Shown piece by piece: positions 1 to 11,192 of a DNA stretch of 64,000 bases. The stretch spans positions 12,683,932 to 12,747,931 of the forward strand of contig CM033732.1 of assembly GCA_019671005.1 (NCBI GenBank). Direction: 5' to 3'. Below the pieces are notes generated by a model. It saw only the letters and a list, made by a program, of their open reading frames with translations. It did no database searches and was not told where the DNA came from. How positions within the stretch are numbered: the first letter of the stretch is position 1; each line of letters begins with the position of its first letter. The DNA comes from Hibiscus mutabilis. Its lineage: Eukaryota > Streptophyta > Magnoliopsida > Malvales > Malvaceae. The position numbers and the translations under genes were made by a program.

Positions 1-1682
1 TGGGAAGCTGGCACTTGAGAGGATGAAACCGTGGATACAGAAGCAAAGAAAGCCAGTTTCGTCAGTAGTCGAAAAGGTGAAAGATTAAAAGCCAATGAAT
101 CTCCTACCCAAAGGCGGACTAAAGCCTCATCTTTTATCTTTTTCATGTTTTAACTAGATGTCAACTCGATAGGACATCTCTGCATTAGGTTTTCTTTTGA
201 TGTAATGCATGGAACCAACTCTGCTACCTTTGGCCTGAATGTAGCAGGGATCTTTTTGTAAAAGGGCATATGTCATATTTGGTGATTTCCCTCCAATGAA
301 AAATACATTTTGCTTAACATACAATGACCTTAAAAGCATGTATATATGTATATCTCTTCTTACCCTCGTAGGTTGTTGGATATCAATGGCATGATGTGAC
401 AATGATTTTGAGATCAGTCGAATGTTATGATAACGATGAGGTATGATTTTTCCCTAACGAACTCTGGTCAGCAGAGCAAGACTACTACTCTTTTGATGAT
501 ATTTAATGATGAAAAGCTCTAAATTTTAACCGTAAAAGTTGCTTGAAATTAAAATTCTAAGCATAATCTTATGTGTCTTAATGGATTGCAATATACATAC
601 ATATATATGTATAAAAAGAAGAAAGAAAGAAAAAGAAAAAAATAAAAAAAGAGAAAAAAGGAAAAATTACGAAATAAATAAATCTTAGATCACTCTGATG
701 AAGCCGTGGGATTGACAAATCTAATAAGGAAGCTTTGCTCCACCTGTTCAAGAACCTGGCGTCAGAGATGGATCTTTGAAGATACGATTATTATTATTAT
801 AATAACACAACAAAAATTAGAAACACACACTTACACCCAGAATGATATTCTTATAATGATATTTTTGCATTCTAATGGTTAAACAAGCCCATCTTTTTGG
901 GCGGAGTGAAAAATGAGAATTGAGAAGGAGTAGTCTTCTATAGTGATGTGGTAATCATGAGGATGAACCAAGTGATCTTGGGAGAGTTTACTACTTCGAA
1001 TCGCCACAACATTCAAAGTCTTTATAAACGCAAGCTATGCTTGAAATGATTACCGAAAGGTTGAATCTGAGACACTCTTGCACTTGATATCCAAAAATTC
1101 TATTCTATTTTTTATTATTATTAAGATTTTGGTTTCAAGGTCTAGTATGTTAATTTAAAGGATACCTTTCATTGGAATAATGATCATCAAATTGACATTT
1201 TAAACAAAAGGATTTCCATGTATTGCTTTAGGGATTAGATTCAGAATGTAAAGGTCGTGGATGTGATTGGTCGACCTACCGTAGAGGAGTGAACCATTAA
1301 TGACTACGATAAGAGTAATGAAATGAATTCATATGTCAGACGGCTTAGGGGGTTGAAGCATATTTCAGCCATAGAGTTGAGCGATTCGGAGAATTGAGAA
1401 ATAAACCTTATTGAAAATTGAACTTCAAAATACGAGAAATACTAGGGGCTAAAATTGTGGCTTACCCTAAGGTAAAAAAAAAAAAAAAAAAAAGAGAAAG
1501 AAAAAAATTCTGAGTAATGGGTCAGAATGGACCAGAATGAGCCCAAGGTCGAGCAGGGCAATGCCATAAACGAATGATTGATCAAGTACAAGGACCTGTT
1601 GTTCCCCGGTGAATTGTGACAAGAAACTTGGATATAAGAGTGAGCTCAGGGCATGGGGGCATTTAGCCGACCCTAGTATTAA

Positions 1683-2012
1683 GACAGATGAAGATTCTGA
1701 GTGTTGGATCAGAGACAAAAATAGTTAAGCCATAGATGGAATGGGGCAACGGTACCCTACAAGATAAAGAGAGTGCATAATAAAAGTATAGGGTACAAAA
1801 ATGGTTTTTCCCAAGATTTTTTGACTGATTCTAGAAGTGAATATTGAACTTAAAGATGAGTTACAAGAACTGTGGCATTGTGCTCACCCTAATGATTAGA
1901 ATAGTTGAAGAATCCGAGTGTTAGGATAGAAGACGAAGAAAAGTTAGGCCCATGATTGAACGGGGCAACGTTTAAAGAGACAATGAAAGTCCCTACATAA
2001 AGGTAGAGTAGG
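1683..2012 (+). repeat. Diverged direct duplication in the 3' untranslated region of the first Gypsy element
   Basis: Two diverged copies, near 1697-1795 and 1917-2012, share the order GAGTGTT, GAAG/GACAAAAA, GTTA.GCC, GGGGCAACG, and a purine-rich tail. The spacing is roughly 230 bp. No coding sense is seen. This fits the repeat-rich untranslated region typical of Tat elements. Confidence 0.5.
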
Positions 2013-2385
2013 GACTAGAAGAAAGATTTGCAAAGTGGGTAGAAACCCCAAAGAAGAAGAAGAAGAGAGTTACTCACGCAAAGAAAGATAAGAGCATGGG
2101 TATTCAGTGGAAGATTGATAAAATGAAGATTGAAGAGCATAATGCAGAGGAAAGAAATCCAAAGAATGACCTTTTAGGAGATAATAAGAGGAAAAATAAA
2201 AATAAAAAAGAAAGAAAGAAAGAAGAAAAGAAAAAGAGTTTTACACTGCATGCATTATATAGATAGGGTCATGTTAATTTTAAGATATTTTGCTTGTGTT
2301 TAAATAGATATTTGAAGATTTCCAAAGATTTCGATCTGCAACTTCATGTTGAAGAAGCAGATTTTATTGAAGATTTATACCAGTA

Positions 2386-2810
2386 GCCATTTTTGGCGTG
2401 AATCCAGATTTTAATGAAGATTGGTAGCCATTTTCGGTACGAATCCAGATTTTAAGTCCTTCAGGCCATCAGTAAGTCCTTTGGGCCACTGGTAAGTCTT
2501 TCGGGCATAGTGATAAGACCTTCGGGCCATCAGTAAGTCTTTTGGGCTTGATGTTAACCTTATTGTGATGTCAAGACTAGAAGAAACAAGGGCATCATTT
2601 TAAGGTATATGGGTAGCCACTTTCGGTGTGAATCCAGATTTAAGGAAGATTGGTAGCCATTTTGGCGTGAATCCAGATTTTAAGTCCTTCGAGCCATCAT
2701 TAAGTCCTTTGGGTGTGATGATAAGTCCTTTGGGCCACCGGTAAATCCTTCGGGCATGGTGATAAGACCTTCGGGCCATTAGTAAGACCTTCGGGCATGA
2801 TGTCAAGCTT
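2386..2810 (+). repeat. Two-level minisatellite upstream of the polypurine tract
   Basis: Units of about 20 bp of the form TAAGTCCTTCGGGCCATCAG recur with substitutions in two blocks, about 2453-2553 and 2681-2805. Each block is preceded by copies of a longer unit containing GTAGCCATTTTCGG and GAATCCAGATTTTAAG (near 2386, 2425, 2612 and 2653). The result is a higher-order repeat. Tandem repeats just before the 3' LTR are usual in Tat/Ogre Gypsy elements. The 17-kb element in this window has a different minisatellite at the same relative position. Confidence 0.8.
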
Positions 2811-2986
2811 TTCTTTTAATGTCTAGGCGAGTACAAATCGGGACATTAAAAAGATCGAAGCATGAAGATTGGCCGAGGAAGAGCGAAAAGTTCCAGAAGA
2901 ACCCGTGATTCCAGAGCCGAGGACAGGAAAGTAGGAGAAAAATGAGTGCTTTTTGGTATTTGCTTTGTTCTCGTTTCACAAGAACA

Positions 2987-3001
2987 AGAAAGAGGGGCAG
3001 T
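2987..3001 (+). other. Polypurine tract of the first Gypsy element
   Basis: AAGAAAGAGGGGCAGT sits directly before the TGTAATC that opens the LTR. It matches in position and form the tract GCAAAGAAGGGCAGC next to the 3' LTR of the complete element (43327-43341, - strand). Its role in such elements is to prime plus-strand DNA synthesis. Confidence 0.75.
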
Positions 3002-6000
3002 TGTAATCACTCATTTTTGTCCGGGTTGTAAAATTATAGCAATATTAATTAATTATAGTAACTATTATATATATGTTCATATGTATGTATTAATGCCTAT
3101 ATGTACGTGTGGCAATATGTATATTTAAACGTAGGTATGAGTGTATGCATGTATTAGTGTAGGTATATGTATATTATATATTTGTTGTTGGCATATAAAT
3201 ACGCATGTGTTTATTGTTATTACTTGTGTTACTATATATATGTGTTCCATATATTATTATTATGTGTATGCGTCGTTATTTGTATATAGTATAATATATA
3301 TGTATGTGTCGTATACTTGTATTGTGTATGTATAATATACACATGTATGTTGCATATATTAAGTGTCAATTTATTTTGTTATTATCAATGGGTTATAAAT
3401 AAAATAGAAAAATTAAAACATATCAGATATATAAAAAAACGCAAATATTAAAATGTTAAGTCCATATTACAAACTCAAATGTTTTATTATAAGGCCCAAT
3501 CTGCCAACCCAATCCCTTTTGATACCCCAAAACCCTAAAATATACTTGATACAAAAAACCCTAACACACCTTTTCTTTTGTGCGCAGCTAGCTGTGAGCC
3601 GTTGGATCATGTTTTGATCCAACGGTCGAGATCAATCCAGAAAACTCCTCTATCTGGCGCGTGTAGCTCACTCCTGGGGCTGTTGGACTTCCACGCGTGC
3701 GTGGCGTGCACACGCTGACCTTCCAGACAATCTTACGCCACGTGTCATCATCTCCAGCAACCATCATACACTCCAGAAACGATCATGACCGTTCGTGCCC
3801 CAAGTGATCCCATCCGTTGGATCAAATTTGATCCAATGGCCAAAATCGAATCTTGCCGATTGCTATCCACCCTCCCCGCCACGTGGCACCACCACCAGAA
3901 TTCTCGTGCCGTTGTACGATCACCATTCACCGGCTCCAACCACCATGCATGGCCGAAAAACACAAAAAAAAGAGGAAATCAGATCCAACTCATCATCAAC
4001 AATTAAAACATTAAATATTTCTTAACTCTTGTAAACAAACCACAAATCAAAAGTAGGATATATATATCAATGTAATCCCATCAGTGTATTCAAACCAGAG
4101 ATTCATCAATACAAAAAAAGCAAAAAAAAGAGACAGATTTGAAAGAAAATAAGAAGGGGTTTTCAGTGGTATTATCTTCTCTTTTTTCCTCTTACATGCA
4201 TGTCCATTTTCGAAACAATAAAAATAATAAAGCAATAAAAAATAAAAGGACTAAAGTTTACCCTTATCTGCCGTGTCTCTTCGTAACCGGTAACAAGCTT
4301 GTCGTAGGGTGAACCGATTAAAAAGTAAGTTTTTAAAATAAAAAACTCAGGGGCGGGGTTTCTGTTTTTGAAATTTAAAAGTAAAAAAGAGCTCATTTTT
4401 GAAAATGGCAGGCCGGATTTTATTTTAAAGAGAATACAAAGGTTTTTTTCTAGCTTTTTATTCACCAGCGCTGGTACATCGGTCGGTACGGTGGGGCACG
4501 ACGGCCGAAGTGGCCGGCCACCACCAGATTCTGGGTTCATCCCAATCTGGTTGAATATTCAAAGGGGTTAGGGAATTTTGGTTGAAATACAGAGGATTTT
4601 GGGGATGGGTATATTAAACAGTAAAAAAAATGGTGAAAGGCGCATACTCTGGCAAGTGGGGGTAATTTATAGAGTTTTATCTTTAAAATGGTATAATTAC
4701 CGCATAAAGACTTCCGCCCTTTTCAATTTTTCACTTTAGGCTTGCCGTATGGGTAATTTACACCCTCAATCCCCGTTCTTTTTAAATTATTTTAAATCAG
4801 TCCCTAAATCTCATTAAATCAGATTTTTAAAGGGGAAATCACGCACCCAATCCCTCCGTACCACTTGATATTTTCAAAATGTCTCTGCCGCATAGGCAAA
4901 TTACACAAATGATCCTCATAAGTTCTGGCCGGCTTTTAATATCCCCCTAAACTTGTTTTAAATGCTTTTGAAGGGTAAATTATAGTTTAGTCCCTATTCC
5001 TTTTATTTCTTTTTGATTGGGTCCTTTTTCATCATTTTAAAACTATTTTTTTGTACGGGTTAATTTCTTTTTGGTCCCTTCCCTTTTGTTTCTATTTAAC
5101 TACAGTCCTTTATTTTGTAATTTTTTATTTATTATATATATTTGATGTTTTATGATGTTTAATGTTTAATCTTTATTTGTGTTTACATGTTTATTGTTAT
5201 TTTTACATGCTATTTATGTCTTCTATTTTATTTGTGCATATGTATATTTACATAATTATTATTTTTATGTTTTTATGTTGCATTTTATTTAATATTTGTT
5301 ACTATTATATTGTTAATTTATTTTCTCATGTTTATATATTGGGAAGTATGTATAAACCTATTTTAGTATCTTATTACATATATATATGTATTCATGTTAT
5401 GTACATAGTAATTAATGTTTTATATTACGTTACATATATTATATTATTTAATTTATATTACGTATATATATATATATTGTATACTAATATATAGTAGATA
5501 TTCTATATTGTAAAATTATGTTTTTATATTTATGGATGATTTCTTTTATTTAGTTATATTTATTTTTCATACATGCACAAGTGTCTTACTTAATGTTTGT
5601 TTATTTTAATTCATGTTTTTATTTTAATTTATCGTATTTTGTTTTATCACGTGTAGTTTAGGCCTTTTATCCCGGTATTCGAGTGGGAGTGTCATCCCGG
5701 TCTTCGAGTGTCATCTCCTTTGGTACCATGGATCGAGGCAAAGTTGTTAATATTCGAAACATATTTTTAGAAATTAATTATTAAATTAAGCTAACTTTTT
5801 AATTTTTAAGAATACGATTCGAATCTACGTGGTACCAATTTTGGGCGTAGCTGGGGTGCTAACCCTTCCCCGTGCATAATCAACTCTCAAACCCAATTAA
5901 AATCTCTGGTTTTGTTTTCGGTGTCCGGTCAACCTTATCCAAGTGACCGACGGCGAGTCCTTATATTCAGAATACGAGTTTTTCTGGAAAATTCCCCTTT

Positions 6001-6102
6001 TTAATAATCTTTCAATAAAAGTGGGGAATACCCCAAATACGAGATTTTTTTATATTTTTCGTAGCGGCACCTTCGACGCTATTAGAAAAAATAGTCGCTA
6101 CA
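3002..6102 (+). repeat. 3' LTR of the first Tat-type Gypsy element
   Basis: It starts TGTAATCACTC after the polypurine tract. The proposed end is TAGTCGCTACA at 6102, placed by comparison with the GGTCGCGACA end of the complete element. The length is 3101 bp, close to the 2991 and 2927 bp LTRs of that element. It contains a GC-rich block (3590-3960) with two CCACGTG G-box cores near 3738 and 3880 and two CCGTTGGAT palindromes. A very A+T-rich block spans 5100-5650. The end point is an inference because the 5' LTR is outside the window. Confidence 0.65.
3599..3839. promoter_or_regulatory. Two CCGTTGGATC palindromes in the Gypsy LTR
   Basis: At 3599-3625, arms CCGTTGGATCA and TGATCCAACGG (11 bp, perfect) flank a 5-base loop. 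At 3814-3839, arms CCGTTGGATCAAA and TTTGATCCAATGG abut with one mismatch. Each right arm contains TCCAACGG or a one-base variant, close to the published MSA/MYB core AACGG. A regulatory role is an inference. The same design occurs in the EF-1-alpha promoter at 28909-28934. Confidence 0.55.
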
Positions 6103-6330
6103 TAGTGACCAAAATAAGTGTGAGAAGAGAGTTGAGTGATGATTGGTGTAGTTTACACATTTTTTTATTAAGGAAAAACGAAAATTAACGTCAACTTCTA
6201 ACGGAAGGTAACGAAAGGGACCGTATCAAAATCTAACTAAAAGTTGGGTGACCTTATCGAATATTTTAAAAGTATGGTTACTAAAATAAATATGTCTTAA
6301 AAGTTCGGTGACCATTAACGTAGTTTACCC
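6103..6330. mobile_element. Mutator-like terminal inverted repeat fragment, target of the Gypsy insertion
   Basis: Read on the - strand it begins GGGTAAACTACGTTAATGG and continues with repeated GTCACC.AACTTTTA motifs, the pattern of Mutator-like element ends. The matching opposite end is not in the window, presumably because the Gypsy element was inserted between the two. It lies immediately upstream of the S1FA promoter. Confidence 0.45.
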
Positions 6331-6496
6331 TAAAATAATTTCAAAGCTTTATATGGTATTTAAATGTTTTTTTTTCTTTATTGGCAATCTTAGAGTTAAA
6401 GCTCAAATTCAATCGTCCGTTGGATCCATTGGACTGGAAATATGGGCTTCAACTGTCAACGGAAATGTCATAAACACAAAGCGGAAACAGTCCCCT

Positions 6497-6503
6497 TATA
6501 AAT
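6497..6503 (+). promoter_or_regulatory. Possible TATA box of the S1FA gene
   Basis: TATAAAT lies 36 bases before the only usable in-frame ATG. If it is functional, the leader would be only about 10 bases long, which is odd and bears on the start-codon question. Confidence 0.4.
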
Positions 6504-6538
6504 CCAATCCCTTCTTTTGCATACCTCACATTCATTTC

Positions 6539-8545
6539 ATGTTTTCCAAATTTCTGCACCTTTCTTTGGTCCAATTCCTGTTGGCGAGCAGCTCCACCGT
6601 TGGGTTCGCAACGAAGTCGGACGAGTTCGAGTTCGCCGATAAGGTTCCTCCCTCTTTTGATCGCTTTGTATTTGTTTTCATTTCTTTTGAATCTCTCTTT
6701 AAATCTCATTTTGACCGACTATTCAACGAGATCCGTAATGAATTAGTTCCTATTTCTCCTTCTAATTTATCGATCTGGTTTTGTTTCCTCATCTTATCGC
6801 CTGTTATCGTGTCGATCTAGTGTTTTATTTCAAACTTAATTTTCTGTCTTTTTTTATAATTTTGCACTTAATTTGGATTTTCCCTTCTTATGTCGGTTTT
6901 TCGTTATCAAATGTTAATATATTAGTGCATGCAAATTATCAATTAATTCCTTTTTTTAATTATTCATTTTGATCAATTCTTTGCTACAACTGCATCTTTT
7001 GCTGCTAGATCAGAAACTTCCTTTGAGCAGAGAATATCTTCTCATTGAAATGAAGGAAAAGGGAAATAATGCTTTCATTGTTGATAATTAACGTTTTCCG
7101 GTTCGTTTTTAATTCAAATTAATGGTAATGATAGTAATTGGTTATGTTGTTATATTGTTGATGTAAATATTAGTGTAGACATTTATGTTTCCACTGATTA
7201 ATTTGCTGATGATAAGCTGAGAAGTCATTGAAATCGTTGTGTGGTTGATAATTCTTGAAATATGGACGAAACTCCATCTTTAGACGGGATTCAAATAATC
7301 AATTCGGACTGAGTTCCATTGTTCATCAGTGCCCCTTGTGATTTCCTAAATAAAAAAGAAAACAAAGTGAAAATGAAGCTGAATTTTCAGAGACAACTTG
7401 AAAATATGTCATAGGTTAAGCTACTAGTAATTTGGGTAAGAACAGTTTAGAAGAAAAGAAGTAGATGAAGAGATAGGCCAGAATGTAGAGAAGAAATATA
7501 GAGTAAAAGAGAATTTTTTGTTAATTCATTCATATTTTCTCATTCAATACAACCTGAATAGTGCACCATTTCTTCTAGATTATGGCAGTAAATGAAAAAC
7601 TATTATATTCATTTGTTACTAGCTAAAAAAGTATTTGATAGCTAATATTCTGGTACCAGATGATTTCCAGCTCACTTGCTCTTTGGCTTCCCTTTTTGTC
7701 AGCTACCATATACAAGCTTTGCTTAACTAGCTCGACATTAATGTTCCTATTAATTATCAGTTTATATTGATGCTCTGTTTCAACCAGTTCCATCTTATTT
7801 CTGAACTTTATCTTCATTGTTGTTCTATCTTGAATGTTCCTATTGTTGGCTTCCCTTGTTATCATGACAAAATATCTTCTCTGGCTTGGTTCGTCAAGCA
7901 TCAATGTCTTCAGAATTGAATGTCCTTAACATTTTGTTTTTCAAATGATTTTTATATCAACATCTTGTAGCATAACAACTATGCCATGTCTCCGTTCATG
8001 GGGGAGGTATTCCTTTCTGGCCTTCATGATCGTCAAGTATCTAGGTCAACTTTATGGGGTCTATAGAAACATTGTGTAATCATTTAGACATTTACTACTG
8101 ATCCTAGAGAAGCATAGATTTTTCTTTCGAGGCAATGCACTTAAGCATGTATTTACTGTTTGTGCTGCTTGGACATCTCATTTTTCTATAGTACCAATGT
8201 GTGACAAATTTGGATAGGGTATGGGGTCCTCCAAATATTTGATGAACTTCTTTTTGCTGGTAGTTGTGTTTTTGCATTATATGATTACGTAGGTTGTACT
8301 AATTTAGTTTTTTTGTGATGCAATAGGGAAACAAGATTATCTATGAAACTGGAGCCAAAGGGTTCAACCCTGGATTGTTAGTGCTGCTCGTTGTCGTGGG
8401 ACTAGTGCTGTTATTCCTGGTGGGGAACTATGTGCTTTACTCATACGCACGGAAGACACTCCCTCCTAGAGAAAAGAAGCCTGTATCCAAGAAAAAGATG
8501 AAGCGAGAGAGGCTGAAACAAGGGGTCTCTGCACCTGGCGAGTAG
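6539..8545 (+). CDS. S1FA: S1FA-type small DNA-binding/membrane protein, two exons
   Basis: CDS join 6539-6667 and 8327-8545; the phase-0 intron of 1659 bp has GT at 6668 and AG at 8326. The product is 115 aa. Family signatures are DEFEFADKVPPSFDR (residues 28-42), then GNK at the junction and AKGFNPG (53-59). A strongly hydrophobic helix (about 60-84) ends in GNYVLYSYA. The tail reads TLPPREKKPVSKKKMKRERL (87-106) and finishes QGVSAPGE. S1FA proteins of spinach and Arabidopsis are small (about 70-90 aa) with this basic C-terminal nuclear-localisation/DNA-binding tail, and were described as binding a negative element of a ribosomal-protein promoter. The first roughly 27 residues from ATG 6539 are not family-like. 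There is no ATG next to the conserved ATKSDEFEF stretch, so either the N-terminus is extended or the original start was lost. Confidence 0.88.
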
Positions 8546-9694
8546 GAGTTCAAGGTCCGGCTTCCTCTTTTCCTCCATGTTAAAAGATGTTTGTTTACAA
8601 TTTTCGGGTTAAAACCTTAACATCTTAATTAGAAGTAAACCCTATATTTGGGTAAAGACTAGGGAGTAAAATACCGTTTTTTGTTAATCGGATGCAATTT
8701 ACGTGTCTCGTTTCCACTGTATTTCTCTTTTGTTCTTCCGTCGATCTGCAAGGTTTGGTATTAGTTTAGTTGCGAGAAGCTGTTGAGAGCCCGTGTGAAG
8801 CATGTAGAGTAGCGTAGGCAACTGAAATAATGGCTACCTGCCTCGGGTGATGCGAGTTCATAGAGAGATCTTTACACTATTTCACCAGAAGAAGCCAGTG
8901 GTGCTTCAGAGAGGTTTTCCTTTTTTTTTCTGTTTAGAAAGTCATGTTAGTGTTAAAACTTGGGATTCTTTGATTGCTTGCCATGTTGAAAAAGAATGTT
9001 TTACATTAGTTTTCCTTTAAGAGGTTACATTTGAACTTTTCGAATCGGACACACACACACATAATTTTAGCAAAAAAAAGAAAAGTGCGGCTGACTAGAT
9101 GCGCTTTTACCTTGCGCGGTACACCTTATCAGCAATAGGTAATATTTAGTTGGCAGAAAAGGGAAGATGCAGTTGTCTGGTTGTCTTCTAGGGATTTTGA
9201 ATAAAATTTATTGTCAAGGATCAGAATGAGAGAAAAGAAAAATAAAAGTGTACAAGGGAATTTTTTTTATAAATTTGTCCAAAAAGAAGAAACATATGTG
9301 TTACATGTCGAAGCACGTGTTAGCACAGATGACAACAATGTATGTGTACGATTGTCTTCAATCACTCTCTCTATATATATATTTAAACACTTAAAAAATT
9401 AATATAATGAAAAGAAACAATTTTACATTGGTTAAATATTAATTTTTTTTAAGTATTTACATAGTTTTTTAAACATACACATTGAGGGATTGAAGAAAGT
9501 TCTATGCGTGTCATGATCTTCACATATGTGGCATGCGTTTTTTTCTTTTTAGAAAAAAGTCTGTATAGTTTTCTTATATTTTATTTTTCATTTTGATAAG
9601 CTTGATTGTATTATATTCAAAAAACGAATGCTTTTTTTGTATTATGTTGAAAATGAATAATTACCAATGAATATCGTTTTTATAAATAATTAAA
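8546..9694. other. S1FA 3' flank and A+T-rich intergenic DNA
   Basis: The first part is presumably the S1FA 3' untranslated region. A short CA run lies near 9050. Beyond that I see no gene, no clear repeat ends and no RNA gene. Confidence 0.5.
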
Positions 9695-10217
9695 GCGTAA
9701 ATTATTGAAATGGTCATTTACATTTAATAAGTGTACACTTTTGATTATTGATTTTAAAAAATAAATGTTATGGTCATTTGCGTTTTCGTTATGTTATTTT
9801 ATGATTATTCGAACAAACCACAAAAAGGGATCAAACTACTAAAAGATCACCGACAATCACAAATCAAAGTCGAAAAAACTATCCACAAATGCATATTGCA
9901 TACTCAAATTCAATTTGAGATCCTAATGTAAGGAAGATCAACAAGACAACAAATAAGTGTCATTTTAATAAGTCGAGACGGCATCAAATTCAACCCGAGA
10001 AATAAATAAATAAAAAAAACAGTCAAACGATCGACAAAAAAAACTAAATACGTGCTATAAAGACGAAAAAAAATAAGAAAGCAAAGAAAAAATAAAGAGT
10101 ACCGATATTGTGACACAAACACTAAAACTAATATCGTTAAATAAGCCGCTACCTGTAATCACTTAATCAAACAAATATATAGATCATGAAATATTTCCCA
10201 CTAACATTTAGCTATAA
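9695..10217. other. Non-coding DNA with a short Mutator-end-like stretch
   Basis: GCGTAAATTATTGAAATGG at 9695, followed by GTCATTT repeats to about 9830, resembles the outer end of the neighbouring inverted-repeat element. I find no partner. The rest is A+T-rich with no supported feature. Confidence 0.3.
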
Positions 10218-10226
10218 TTTAATTTA
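10218..10226. repeat. Target-site duplication, left
   Basis: TTTAATTTA here and TTTAATCTA at 12382-12390 match at 8 of 9 positions and sit exactly outside the inverted repeats. Nine bases is the size characteristic of Mutator-like elements. Confidence 0.7.
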
Positions 10227-10447
10227 GAGTAAAATATTAAAGTGGTCATTGAACTTTGTTAAAAAAAATAAAATGGTAACTAAACTTTTAAGTGTTATAA
10301 AATGACAATTAAACTTTGTGTTTTGTAACAAAATGGTAACTCGGCCGTTAAAGGACGTAAAATACTTATCGTGACTGTTATGAAACTTTGTATAATATCA
10401 CATTTAGTCCTTTATATTTATACATTCAATCAATTTAGCCCTAATTA
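10227..10447 (+). repeat. Left terminal inverted repeat of the Pack-MULE
   Basis: It pairs with the reverse complement of 12174-12381 over its whole length. Shared landmarks in the same order include AAAATGACAATTAAA, GTTTTGTAA.AAAAT, GGCCGTTA, GACTATTATGAAA-like, TTTGTATAAT and AATCAATTTAG. Confidence 0.8.
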
Positions 10448-10569
10448 TTTACACATTCTTTTAATTTAGTCTTCCATATTTTCCTCGTGTTTGAGCTGCC
10501 ACTGTAACTTGTAGGATAGAACACAAAAGGAAGAGAAAGGAAGAAGAAATAAAGCAAACAGGATGTTAC

Positions 10570-11192
10570 TTGTCCAATACAACCCAACTAGCTTGAGCTT
10601 TCTTAGCCTCTGCAGCTACAGCTCCACATTGTGATCCAGATACAATTTTTATCTTGACATTAATCTGTGCGATGAAGTTCGGAAACAAAACATTAGCAGG
10701 CAATGACATTTACATAAAGCAATAATATAACCAAGCAACCAGAGCCAGGCATTTACCTTGTTGGGATCATAAACGTCGTGGAGCTGGAGGATCATTTGGG
10801 AGAAGGAATCATTGAGACCTGAATTTTGCTCCGAGCTTGATCCTGTTTGGGACTTGCGGCTACTGCTGGCACAGACACCAGAAAATCTTGGAAACCCCCA
10901 TTTCTACCATGTAACAACAGGCAAGAATAATTGGAGAAAATTAAGTTACTGCAAAGAGTTCAATCCTAAAATGTCACAGGTAGATGCAAAAGCAATAACA
11001 AAACAAGAACAACCTGAACAATGTGAAGGAACAACAAGCAACGTAATGCAGTCTCCAGTTTGAACAAACATGAGTCAATGCCCACACCAGAGCAGTCTTG
11101 GGAATTTCCTTGGATGCCTTAACAGCAACCACAACTTTCTTGGTCATACCCAACCCAGTTTTCCCCTTCTTTTCCTTCTGTTCTCGACTCAT
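10570..11192 (-). pseudogene. Captured 5' fragment of a USP-domain receptor-like kinase gene
   Basis: Three exon-like pieces lie in order on the - strand. Exon A (11192-11014) starts MSREQKEKKGK and carries VVVAVKASKEIPKTALVWAL. Exon B (about 10908-10757) carries GFPRFSG and SQMILQLHDVYDPNK. Exon C (10664-10570) carries INVKIKIVSGS and SWVVLDK. These match the N-terminal universal-stress-protein-like domain of plant kinases often annotated as inactive kinase SELMODRAFT_444075-like. The B/C intron keeps GT-AG sites. An extra T near 11067 shifts exon A after ALTHV, and the A/B acceptor is not AG in the expected place. No kinase domain follows: the copy stops at the next intron donor. It is a broken fragment, not a functional gene. 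Confidence 0.78.

Larger units (their letters stand above)
1..6102 (+). mobile_element. 3' portion of a Tat/Ogre-type Gypsy LTR retrotransposon, cut by window start
   Basis: The stretch has the order expected at the 3' end of a Tat-lineage Gypsy element: a long non-coding region with tandem repeats, a polypurine tract, then a TGTAAT...CTACA LTR. The LTR ends resemble those of the complete element at 40336-57682 (TGTAATACCC start, CGCGACA end). Both LTRs also share a U5 block around the words for free threonine-like CTCTGGTTTTGTTTT and the segment GTGCTAACCCTTCCCC (5840-5930 here). No gag or pol is visible. Bases 2-91 are open in one frame and end in a stop; this could be the tail of a polyprotein, but I do not recognise it. 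The 5' part lies outside the window, so the target duplication cannot be tested. Confidence 0.72.

Noticed and set aside
2..91. Short open frame at the window start, ending in a stop, perhaps a polyprotein tail
   Set aside because: Only about 29 residues and no recognised motif.
2600..2806. ORF over the minisatellite on the - strand
   Set aside because: It is only the translation of tandem repeats.
5162..5494. 110-residue ORF rich in Tyr, Ile and Cys
   Set aside because: It arises from A+T-rich LTR sequence; composition alone explains it.
7623..7904. 93-residue - strand ORF inside the S1FA intron
   Set aside because: No recognised domain; intronic A+T-rich DNA.
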